Of a stretch of 5,185 nucleotides of DNA, positions 1 to 5,185 are shown one piece after another. The stretch covers positions 1 to 5,185 of the forward strand of contig JADFFP010000116.1 of assembly GCA_022568115.1 (NCBI GenBank), in the 5' to 3' direction. The notes under the pieces are model-generated. The model ran no database searches. It saw nothing but the letters and a program-made list of their open reading frames with translations, and was not told where the DNA came from. The translations under genes and the position numbers were made by a program. The stretch comes from Pseudomonadota bacterium. Lineage in GTDB: Bacteria; Pseudomonadota; Alphaproteobacteria; Sphingomonadales; SMXR01. Every line of letters begins with the position of its first letter. The stretch's first letter is position 1.

Positions 1-411
1 TACAATAGGGGGCAAGGGGTTCCTCAAAATTTTAAAGAAGCAGTAAAATGGTATACGTTAGCTGCTAAACAAGGAGACGCAGTGGCTCAAAACAATCTAG
101 GTGCCGTATATCGTGATGGCGAAGGAGTTCTTCAGGATTACAAGGAGGCGGTAAAATGGTTTAGCCTCTCCGCAGAGCAAGGATTTTCGGAGGCGCAGCA
201 AAGTTTGGGCCACATGTATTTTAACGGGAACGGAGTTCCGCAGGATTTTGTTCGAGCCCACATGTGGTCAAATCTTGCAGCCGCAAATGGCCATAAAGAA
301 GCTACTGAAAACAGAGAAATTCTTGCTGAACAAATGACCCTTGACCAAATCGCCGAAGCGCAAAAGCTGGCAAGGGAGTGGATGGAGAAGCATCAAGACG
401 ACGGCAAATAA
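1..411 (+). CDS. Sel1-repeat (TPR-like) protein, C-terminal part, 5' end outside window
   Basis: The reading frame is open from the first base, so the gene starts upstream of the window. A GTG at 82 is in frame, but it falls inside a repeat and is unlikely to be the true start. The visible 136 residues contain the end of one Sel1 repeat (about 1-27), a full repeat (about 28-63) and another (about 64-99). Each has the Sel1 pattern of LG.(M/V)Y..G.GV.QD, then A..W..LAA..G. A helical tail follows, with MTLDQIAEAQKLAREW at about 113-128, a common ending for short bacterial Sel1 proteins. Sel1 repeats form alpha-alpha superhelices that bind other proteins; they are not enzymes. The partner cannot be inferred here. 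A signal peptide, if any, would be in the missing N-terminus. Base composition is more A+T-rich than the suc operon. The family assignment is firm and the role is unknown. Confidence 0.9.
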   Translation, partial: YNRGQGVPQNFKEAVKWYTLAAKQGDAVAQNNLGAVYRDGEGVLQDYKEAVKWFSLSAEQGFSEAQQSLGHMYFNGNGVPQDFVRAHMWSNLAAANGHKEATENREILAEQMTLDQIAEAQKLAREWMEKHQDDGK

Positions 412-423
412 TTATTATTTTTT

Positions 424-463
424 CACCCCCTCACCCCACCCCTCTCCCACAGAGGGGAGAGGG
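424..463. repeat. GC-rich dispersed-repeat unit with perfect 9-bp hairpin
   Basis: A C-rich run with repeated CACCCC steps (424-439) leads into a perfect inverted repeat. CCCTCTCCC at 440-448 pairs with GGGAGAGGG at 455-463 across a 6-base loop. It begins about 12 bases after the Sel1 gene stop. Read in one frame the unit encodes PHPTPLPQRGEG, a string I recognise as the usual false translation of an intergenic repeat family common in proteobacterial genomes. No T-tract follows the stem, so it is not a standard intrinsic terminator, though it could still protect or end the Sel1 transcript. Family membership is from memory. The hairpin is seen directly. Confidence 0.7.
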
Positions 464-481
464 ACAAAGAAATTTAACAAT

Positions 482-538
482 GCGTGCAGGTGATTCTTTT
501 TTGGACTCAAAAAGTCTGGATGCACGCCTGTGCGGACA
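482..538. repeat. Possible decayed palindromic repeat in the Sel1-to-small-ORF gap
   Basis: Bases 482-488 (GCGTGCA) are the exact reverse complement of 521-527 (TGCACGC). An inner short stem lies at 504-507 with 513-516, extendable by G-T pairs. Alternatively, 521-527 folds with 532-538 around a CTGT loop with five of seven pairs matched. In that form the stretch resembles a damaged copy of the half-units at 970-1115, with two adjacent mismatched pairs. The two folds exclude each other and neither is strong. The rest of the gap at 412-699 shows no convincing gene or promoter. Confidence 0.3.
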
Positions 539-558
539 CAAAATAGGTAAAATATTTT

Positions 559-576
559 ATTTGGGTCGTCCCAAAT
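559..576. other. Short perfect hairpin followed by an A-tract
   Basis: ATTTGGG at 559-565 pairs perfectly with CCCAAAT at 570-576 around a TCGT loop. A run of eight A residues starts at 580. On the + strand the stem is followed by A rather than T. On the - strand the T-run precedes the stem. Neither orientation gives a classical intrinsic terminator. It may be chance or a minor transcript-end structure. Confidence 0.35.
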
Positions 577-699
577 CTTAAAAAAAACTGATAATAGACC
601 CTCCTTTCCCCACGTTTCTTCTGATTTAGCCCGATTTTGAAAACTTGCGGGGAGTGATTAGTCTTAGCGACTACGTTCTCTCCATGTTATATTTGGTGT

Positions 700-948
700 A
701 TGAAAACAAAAAAACAGAAGCGCGCTTTCTTTAAAGAAATCCTAGACCGTTTGGGGCCAGGATTATGGTTGCATGTTGAGCATTTCATTTTGGTCGCTGT
801 ATTTGGCAGTGAGGCAACAGTTAAAGCCGCTAAAAAGTTTGCCTATGATAACGAGTGCGCCTTTCGATATGAACCGGGGCAACATTACGGCGATGGTTTT
901 GGCGTTTTCGGACGGGCCTATTCAAAGAAGATCGACGACGTTCCATAA
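700..948 (+). CDS. Small hypothetical protein, 82 aa
   Basis: I do not recognise this protein. It starts MKTKKQKRAFFKEILDRLG, a basic, probably helical N-terminus. A hydrophobic stretch (about 22-34, LWLHVEHFILVAV) follows, too short and too broken by His/Glu to be a sure membrane segment. Next is a mixed region with the string TVKAAKKFAYDNE, then a Gly/aromatic-rich tail (GQHYGDGFGVFGRAY). No signal peptide, metal site or catalytic motif is evident. The start is weakly supported: only GGTG lies just before the ATG at 700, and a GGGGAG at 649-654 is too far away. No better in-frame start was found. A+T-richer codon use resembles the Sel1 gene and not the suc operon. It is convergent with lpdA and separated from it by two repeat elements. 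It could be real, a remnant of a longer gene, or a chance ORF. Confidence 0.45.
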   Translation: MKTKKQKRAFFKEILDRLGPGLWLHVEHFILVAVFGSEATVKAAKKFAYDNECAFRYEPGQHYGDGFGVFGRAYSKKIDDVP

Positions 949-969
949 AGGCACAAACAGTTCCTTTTT

Positions 970-1025
970 GTTACCCCCGCGAAGGCGGGGGTCTGGCCAG
1001 ATGCCCGCACACAGGCGGGCATGAC
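970..1025. repeat. Palindromic double-hairpin element A (REPIN-like)
   Basis: Two half-units lie in inverted orientation. The left half has the perfect 8-bp stem ACCCCCGC (973-980) / GCGGGGGT (985-992) with a GAAG loop. The right half has the perfect 8-bp stem ATGCCCGC (1001-1008) / GCGGGCAT (1015-1022) with a 6-base loop. The halves meet in a 10-base palindrome, TCTGGCCAGA (992-1001). The outer ends are GTTA and TGAC. The family resembles the widespread proteobacterial intergenic repeat of the type GTCATTCCCGCG and the paired REP (REPIN) layout. The stems are seen directly; the family link is from memory. Confidence 0.8.
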
Positions 1026-1037
1026 AGGTTGTTTTTT
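1001..1037 (+). terminator. Possible transcription terminator for the small ORF, built from a repeat arm
   Basis: The perfect 8-bp GC-rich stem at 1001-1008 / 1015-1022 is followed after 9 bases by six consecutive T residues at 1032-1037. It lies 52 bases downstream of the small ORF stop on the + strand. The gap between stem and T-run is longer than in a classical intrinsic terminator, so activity is uncertain. On the - strand no T-run follows these stems. Confidence 0.35.
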
Positions 1038-1047
1038 AAGTTTCAAA

Positions 1048-1115
1048 GTCATACCTGCGAAAGCAGGTATCCATATTATCCAAACCTTGTGGATTCCCGC
1101 TTTCGCGGGAATGAC
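1048..1115. repeat. Palindromic double-hairpin element B (REPIN-like)
   Basis: This is a second copy of the same architecture, 22 bases after element A. The left half (1048-1073) starts GTCAT and has the perfect stem ATACCTGC (1051-1058) / GCAGGTAT (1063-1070) with a GAAA loop. The right half (1090-1115) is inverted, ends ATGAC, and has the perfect stem ATTCCCGC (1093-1100) / GCGGGAAT (1105-1112). As 26-base arms the halves agree at 22 positions, so one long hairpin with a 16-base loop is an alternative fold. The right half translates in one frame to DSRFRGND, a frequent false peptide from this repeat family. It ends 12 bases from the lpdA stop. Confidence 0.85.
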
Positions 1116-1127
1116 AATTGGGAGCGA

Positions 1128-2534
1128 CTAAATATGTATGGCGCGGTTATCGACCGCGAGAGCGGCTTCCTTGACCGCCTCGGTATGGGTCGGGTGGGCG
1201 TGGCAGGTGAGCGCGATATCCTCGGCGCTGGCGCCAAATTCCATGGCCAGCGCCGCCTCGGCGATCATGTTGCCGGCATCGACCCCGATCATGTGCACTC
1301 CAAGCACCCGGTCGGTCCTGGCGTCAGCGAGGATTTTGACGAAACCGTCGGTGGCCCGGTTGGTCTTGGCCCGGGAATTGGCGGCAAACGGGAACTTGCC
1401 GACGTTGTAGTCGACCCCCTCCGCTTTCAGCTGCTGTTCGGTTTTGCCGACGTACGCCACTTCCGGCATGGTGTAAACCACCGCCGGGATAACCTCAAAG
1501 TTGACATAACCGGTATGGCCGGCGATAAATTCCGCCGCCGCCATGCCTTCGTCCTCGGCCTTGTGGGCCAGCATCGGGCCTTCGATGACATCGCCGATGG
1601 CGTAAATGCCCTTGACATTGCTTTCAAACCGGCCATCGACCTTGATGCGCCCCTTCTCATCCATCGCAACGCCAACTTTTTCCAGCCCCAGTCCTTGGGT
1701 GAAGGGAATGCGGCCGGTGGAGAGAAGAACCACATCACAGGCGATCACCTCCCCCGCGCCGCCGTTGGCCGGTTCGGTAAGAACCTCGGCCCCGGTTTTG
1801 GTTTTCCTGACCCCGGTCACTTTGGTTCCGGTCTTGATTTTCATGCCCTGTTTCTTGAGTATTCTGGCGAAGGTCTTGCTCACTTCCTGGTCCATGGCCG
1901 GAGTGATGCTGTCCATAAATTCCACCACCGTCACTTCGGCTCCAAGACGCCGCCACACCGATCCCAGCTCCAGCCCGATATAACCGCCGCCGATTACCAC
2001 CAGGTGATTGGGAACTTTCGGCAGAGCGAGCGCTTCGGTGGAGGTAATCACGGTCTTGCCGTCGACCTCGACGCCCTTTAAGGGGGCTACTCCCGAGCCG
2101 GTGGCGATCAGGATGTTTTTGGTTTTTAACATTTCCTTTTGCTTGCCGCCGGTCACCTCAACGGTCCCGGCATCGAGTATTTTTCCGGTCCCCTCAAAGC
2201 GCGTAATGTTGTTTTTCCTGAACAGGAAATCGACCCCGCCGGTCAGCTCGGCCACCGCCTGGTCCTTTTCCGCCAGCATCGCTTTCAGATCGAGGCTGAG
2301 GCCCTTGAAAGTAATCCCGAAAGTTTTGAAGTGGTTTTTTGCCTCGTGATATTTTTCCGAGGCGTGCAGCAAGGCCTTTGACGGGATGCAGCCGACATTC
2401 AGGCAGGTGCCGCCGAGCGTTTTGCGTTTTTCCACACAGGCCACTTTCAAGCCCAGCTGGGCGGCGCGGATCGCCGCCACATAGCCGCCCGGGCCGCCGC
2501 CGATTATCACCACGTCAAAGTGATTTTCGCTCAT
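1128..2534 (-). CDS. lpdA: Dihydrolipoyl dehydrogenase (E3), complete, 468 aa
   Basis: This cytoplasmic flavoprotein reoxidises the dihydrolipoyl arm of the E2 subunit and reduces NAD+. It is the E3 of 2-oxoglutarate dehydrogenase here, and the same enzyme often also serves pyruvate dehydrogenase. Motifs appear in the usual order: FAD-binding GGGPGG (12-17), the redox disulfide in GGTCLNVGCIPSK (Cys44, Cys49), ATGS (144-147), NAD-binding GGGYIG (182-187) with Glu205 closing the next strand as expected for NAD rather than NADP, a second FAD contact AIGD (312-315), and the C-terminal dimer-interface dyad His447-Glu452. Length is normal for the family. The residues just after the catalytic His are HPTHTE, where HPTLSE is usual. 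The start has an AAAGGA ribosome site 6 bases upstream and no other in-frame ATG, GTG or TTG nearby. It is the last gene of the operon, 20 bases after sucB. Confidence 0.97.
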   Translation of the reverse strand: MSENHFDVVIIGGGPGGYVAAIRAAQLGLKVACVEKRKTLGGTCLNVGCIPSKALLHASEKYHEAKNHFKTFGITFKGLSLDLKAMLAEKDQAVAELTGGVDFLFRKNNITRFEGTGKILDAGTVEVTGGKQKEMLKTKNILIATGSGVAPLKGVEVDGKTVITSTEALALPKVPNHLVVIGGGYIGLELGSVWRRLGAEVTVVEFMDSITPAMDQEVSKTFARILKKQGMKIKTGTKVTGVRKTKTGAEVLTEPANGGAGEVIACDVVLLSTGRIPFTQGLGLEKVGVAMDEKGRIKVDGRFESNVKGIYAIGDVIEGPMLAHKAEDEGMAAAEFIAGHTGYVNFEVIPAVVYTMPEVAYVGKTEQQLKAEGVDYNVGKFPFAANSRAKTNRATDGFVKILADARTDRVLGVHMIGVDAGNMIAEAALAMEFGASAEDIALTCHAHPTHTEAVKEAALAVDNRAIHI

Positions 2535-2540
2535 TTCAAA

Positions 2541-2546
2541 TCCTTT
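2541..2546 (-). promoter_or_regulatory. Ribosome binding site of lpdA
   Basis: AAAGGA on the - strand lies 6 bases before the lpdA ATG, inside the 20-base gap after the sucB stop. It fixes the start and suggests that lpdA is translated independently within the shared transcript. Confidence 0.75.
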
Positions 2547-2554
2547 ATCTTTAA

Positions 2555-3706
2555 TTACAGATCCAGAAGAAGTTTGTCGGTATCTTCCAGAAGTTCCTTG
2601 ATGCGCACCAGGAAGATGACCGCCTCGCGCCCGTCAATAATCCGGTGATCGTAAGAGAGCGCCAGGTACATCATCGGCCGGATGACCACCTCGCCATTGA
2701 CCGCCACCGGGCGCTGCTCAATCTTGTGCATGCCGAGGATGGCGGACTGCGGCGGGTTGAGGATCGGGGTCGAGAGAAGCGAGCCGAAAACCCCGCCGTT
2801 CGAGATCGTAAAGGTGCCGCCCTGCAACTCTTCCAACGCCAGCTTGCCGTCCCGGGCGCGGGTCCCAAGGTCGAAGATTTTCCTTTCAATATCGGCAAAG
2901 CTCATCAGGTCCGCATCGCGCAGCACCGGCACCACCAACCCACCCGCCGTGCTGATCGCGACGCCAATGTCGTAATGGTTTTTATAGATGATTTCAGCGC
3001 CATCGATTTCCCCATTAACCGCCGGAATTTCTTTCAGGGCATGGACACATGCTTTTGTGAAAAAGGACATAAAGCCCAGTTTTACCCGGTGTTTTTTAAA
3101 AAACAGCTCCTGGTTGCGGGACCTGGCGTTGATTACCGCGGACATGTCGACCTCGTTAAACGTGGTCAGGATCGCGGCGGTGTTCTGGGCTTCCTTCAGG
3201 CGTTCGGCGATGCGCTGGCGCATCCGGGTCATCCGGACCCGTTCTTCGCGCAGCTTGGCAGGAGCGGGAGCTGAAACAGGTTTCCCGGAAATGGCTTTCA
3301 GGACATCTTCCTTGCCGATCCGCCCGCCCTTGGCGGTGCCGGCGACCTCGGAGATATCGACATCATGTTCCTTGACAAGTTTCCGGGCCGAGGGGGTGAG
3401 AATTTTCTCTTTTTTCTCTTTTTCCGGGGCTTTGGCCGGGGCTTTTGGCATGGCGGCGGGTTTGGGCTCACCCGGTTCAATCTCGGCGATAGCGGCGCCA
3501 ATCTTAACCGTATCGCCTTCCCTGGCCAGGATGCTTTTAAGCGTTCCGGCCACCGGAGCGCTCACCTCCATCGCCACCTTGTCGGTCTCCAACTCGGCAA
3601 TCGGCTCATCGAGAGCGACAAAATCCCCTTCGCGCTTGAACCATTTGCCAATTGTCGCCTCGGTGATGGATTCGCCCAAATTCGGGATTTTTACTGTTTC
3701 CGTCAT
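2555..3706 (-). CDS. sucB: Dihydrolipoyllysine succinyltransferase (E2 of 2-oxoglutarate dehydrogenase), complete, 383 aa
   Basis: This is the core of the 2-oxoglutarate dehydrogenase complex, moving the succinyl group from its lipoyl arm to CoA. Domains in order: one lipoyl domain (about 1-78) with the lipoyl-lysine Lys43 in ETDKV; an Ala/Pro then Lys/Glu-rich linker (about 79-101); a peripheral-subunit-binding domain (about 102-139, [12 protein letters not shown], ending [12 protein letters not shown]); a short second linker; and the catalytic domain (about 155-383). TTFNEVDM (181-188) is the form seen in succinyl- rather than acetyltransferases. The active site is DHRIIDG with His354 and Asp358. 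One lipoyl domain and 383 residues place it at the short end for the family, mainly through short linkers. The start is firm: GGAGA lies 8 bases upstream and an in-frame TAA sits two codons before the ATG. It lies 23 bases after sucA. Confidence 0.96.
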   Translation of the reverse strand: MTETVKIPNLGESITEATIGKWFKREGDFVALDEPIAELETDKVAMEVSAPVAGTLKSILAREGDTVKIGAAIAEIEPGEPKPAAMPKAPAKAPEKEKKEKILTPSARKLVKEHDVDISEVAGTAKGGRIGKEDVLKAISGKPVSAPAPAKLREERVRMTRMRQRIAERLKEAQNTAAILTTFNEVDMSAVINARSRNQELFFKKHRVKLGFMSFFTKACVHALKEIPAVNGEIDGAEIIYKNHYDIGVAISTAGGLVVPVLRDADLMSFADIERKIFDLGTRARDGKLALEELQGGTFTISNGGVFGSLLSTPILNPPQSAILGMHKIEQRPVAVNGEVVIRPMMYLALSYDHRIIDGREAVIFLVRIKELLEDTDKLLLDL

Positions 3707-3714
3707 TGCTTAAA

Positions 3715-3719
3715 TCTCC
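3715..3719 (-). promoter_or_regulatory. Ribosome binding site of sucB
   Basis: GGAGA on the - strand lies 8 bases before the sucB ATG, in the 23-base gap after the sucA stop. With the in-frame stop at 3710-3712 it settles the sucB start. Confidence 0.75.
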
Positions 3720-3729
3720 AACCCCGGTC

Positions 3730-5185
3730 TTAAAGGCTAAAAGCTTCGTCTACAAGCGCGGCCTGTTCTTTTTGATGAACCGAGGCCAACCCGGTCGCAG
3801 CCGCGGCGCTTTGCTTGCGGCCGGCGTAGAGGGCCCGGGCCGGGCCCTTTCCGTCCAGATCCTTCAAGACCCCTTCAATGCGCGGTTCGGCAAAAGACCA
3901 GGCGCCCATATTTTTCGGTTCTTCCTGGCACCACAGCAGTTTTTCCATCCCCGGATAGCGGCCAAGTTCTTTTGCCAGATAAACATCCGGGAAGGGATAA
4001 AGCTGTTCCAGCCTGATAATCGCCGTATCCTTTGTCTGGTTGGCCTCGCGCGCCTCCAAAAGGTCGTAATAGACCTTGCCGGAACAAACAATCACCCGCC
4101 GGATATTCTTTTCCGCCGCGCTGGTTCCACCATCGCTGATAACATGAAGAAATCCGGTGCCTGGCCCCATGTCCTTAAAGGCAGAGACCGCCAGCTTGTT
4201 TCTCAGCAGGGATTTCGGAGTCATGACAATCAGCGGCTTTCTGAATTTCCGGTGCATCTGGCGGCGCAAAAGGTGAAAATAGTTGGCCGGGGTCGAGCAA
4301 TAAGCCACCTGCATGTTGTTTTCCGCGCACATTTGCAAATAACGCTCCAGCCTTGCGGAAGAGTGTTCCGGCCCCTGGCCCTCATAACCGTGGGGCAACA
4401 GCATCACCAGCCCGGAAGAGCGCAGCCATTTGGCCTCGGCAGAGGAAATAAACTGGTCAACCACCACCTGGGCGACATTGGCGAAATCACCAAACTGGGC
4501 CTCCCACAGCACCAGCGTCATGGGCTCGGCCTGGGAATAGCCGTATTCAAACCCCAAAACACCGGTTTCCGACAAAGGGCTGTCGATCACCTCAAAGACT
4601 TTTTCGGTCTTGAGCGAGGCCAGCGGGTTATAGCCTTCTTCGGTAACCTGATTGACAAATTCCGCGTGGCGCTGGCTGAAGGTGCCGCGAATACTGTCCT
4701 GCCCGGCCAGCCGGACCCCGAATCCATCCAGCAGCAGCGAGCCGAAGGCCAGCGCCTCCGCCGTTGTCCAGTCGATGTTTGTGCCAGCCTCGAGGGTTTT
4801 TTGCTTGGCCGCCAGAACCCTGGCCAGGGTTTTATGGATGGACAAATTCTTTGGCACCGTGGTCAGGGCCCTGCCGATTTTTTTCAGGGTATCTTCCGCA
4901 ACGCCGGTTTTGACAAACCCCCGTTTTTCGCCCGGCGGCGCCAGAAACCCTTCCCACCGGGCCTCAAGCCGGTCCGCCCTTTCCGGCTTGTAACTTGCGG
5001 CCGCCTTCAGGTTTTTCTCCAGAATATTTGTAAATTCCCCTTTGATCTCCTGATACCCCTCCCTGGTTATCAGGCCTTTGCCCTTGAGGCGTTCCAGGTA
5101 AATCCCGGGCGTGCTGGCATGATCCTTGATGCGGGCGTACATCTTTGGCTGGGTAAAGCTTGGTTCGTCGCTTTCGTTATGGCCA
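3730..5185 (-). CDS. sucA: 2-oxoglutarate dehydrogenase E1, C-terminal half, 5' end outside window
   Basis: The thiamine-diphosphate-dependent E1 decarboxylates 2-oxoglutarate and succinylates the lipoyl arm of SucB. The - strand frame stays open to the window edge, so the in-frame ATG at 5142 is internal. The 14 codons before it spell GHNESDEPSFTQPK, the conserved GHNE.DEPS.TQP block that precedes MY in this family. About 484 residues are visible of roughly 930 usual. Counting from the Met at 5142: a linker helix region (1-120); the pyrimidine-binding transketolase-like domain (about 120-320) with RLAGQDSIRGTFSQRH (144-159), GFEYGYS (197-203) and LLPHGYEGQGPEHSSARLER (249-268); and the C-terminal domain (about 325-468) with EEPKNMGAWSF and the YAGRK...SAAAATG ending. 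Gln157 in FSQRH replaces the His of human and E. coli enzymes. The first half of the ThDP site lies outside the window. It is first of the three visible operon genes. Confidence 0.97.
   Translation of the reverse strand, partial: GHNESDEPSFTQPKMYARIKDHASTPGIYLERLKGKGLITREGYQEIKGEFTNILEKNLKAAASYKPERADRLEARWEGFLAPPGEKRGFVKTGVAEDTLKKIGRALTTVPKNLSIHKTLARVLAAKQKTLEAGTNIDWTTAEALAFGSLLLDGFGVRLAGQDSIRGTFSQRHAEFVNQVTEEGYNPLASLKTEKVFEVIDSPLSETGVLGFEYGYSQAEPMTLVLWEAQFGDFANVAQVVVDQFISSAEAKWLRSSGLVMLLPHGYEGQGPEHSSARLERYLQMCAENNMQVAYCSTPANYFHLLRRQMHRKFRKPLIVMTPKSLLRNKLAVSAFKDMGPGTGFLHVISDGGTSAAEKNIRRVIVCSGKVYYDLLEAREANQTKDTAIIRLEQLYPFPDVYLAKELGRYPGMEKLLWCQEEPKNMGAWSFAEPRIEGVLKDLDGKGPARALYAGRKQSAAAATGLASVHQKEQAALVDEAFSL

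Noticed and set aside
378..581. A 67-codon frame covering the Sel1 gene end and the following gap, or its 33-codon version from the ATG at 480
   Set aside because: It translates through the dispersed repeat (PHPTPLPQRGEG), overlaps the Sel1 gene, and its last part covers a hairpin. No ribosome site was seen.
637..665. A promoter for the small ORF with TTGAAA at 637-642
   Set aside because: The -35-like hexamer is reasonable, but no acceptable -10 hexamer lies 16-18 bases downstream. The TTATAT at 687-692 is too close to the ATG.
970..1115. A CRISPR array
   Set aside because: The units are inverted pairs rather than direct repeats, the stem sequences differ, spacing is irregular, and no cas gene is present.
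1029..2081. A 350-codon open frame on the + strand, opposite lpdA
   Set aside because: It starts at a TTG inside the repeat region, runs through element B, and is otherwise the complement of well-conserved lpdA codons. Long antisense frames are expected in G+C-rich coding DNA. There is no ribosome site or family motif.
3400..3450. A pyrimidine-rich run on the + strand as a regulatory or repeat element
   Set aside because: It is the complement of the Lys/Glu and Ala/Pro linker codons of sucB and needs no other explanation.
2645..3713. Overlapping 209- and 241-codon open frames on the + strand opposite sucB
   Set aside because: Both are shadows of sucB codon bias, overlap each other in different frames, and show no domain. 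The - strand frame carries every E2 motif.
3730..5142. A complete 470-aa SucA starting at the ATG at 5142
   Set aside because: The frame continues upstream to the window edge with the conserved GHNE.DEPS.TQP block, so this Met is internal and the gene is cut by the window.

Overview
The window looks like chromosomal DNA from a proteobacterium, most likely an alphaproteobacterium. This rests on the closely packed sucA-sucB-lpdA order, on the RGTFSQRH block in SucA (Gln where the human and E. coli enzymes have His, a form I associate with alphaproteobacterial enzymes), on an E2 ending in LLLDL, and on the style of the intergenic palindromic repeats. No 16S or other taxonomic marker is present, so the assignment is an inference from remembered family features.

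Layout. Bases 1-411 (+) are the 3' end of a Sel1-repeat protein gene that begins outside the window. Bases 412-699 hold no convincing gene. They contain a GC-rich dispersed-repeat hairpin, a possible decayed palindrome and a short hairpin. Bases 700-948 (+) are a small ORF of unknown function. Bases 949-1127 separate two convergent transcription units and hold two tandem 'double-hairpin' elements (970-1025 and 1048-1115). Bases 1128-5185 (-) are the 2-oxoglutarate dehydrogenase operon, read right to left: sucA (E1, 3' half only), sucB (E2, complete) and lpdA (E3, complete). The gaps are 23 and 20 bases, and each of the two downstream genes has its own ribosome binding site.

How the genes work together. 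SucA decarboxylates 2-oxoglutarate on thiamine diphosphate and passes the succinyl group to the lipoyl-lysine of SucB. SucB transfers it to CoA. Lpd reoxidises the dihydrolipoyl arm with FAD and NAD+. This is the TCA-cycle step giving succinyl-CoA, CO2 and NADH in the cytoplasm. All catalytic residues I could check in the complete subunits are present. The operon promoter lies outside the window.

No previously undescribed system is apparent. The most interesting signal is the pair of repeat elements beside the lpdA stop. Their four half-units have four different stem sequences, yet every stem is perfectly self-complementary. The left side (about 1-950) is visibly more A+T-rich than the suc operon and looks like accessory DNA next to a core operon.
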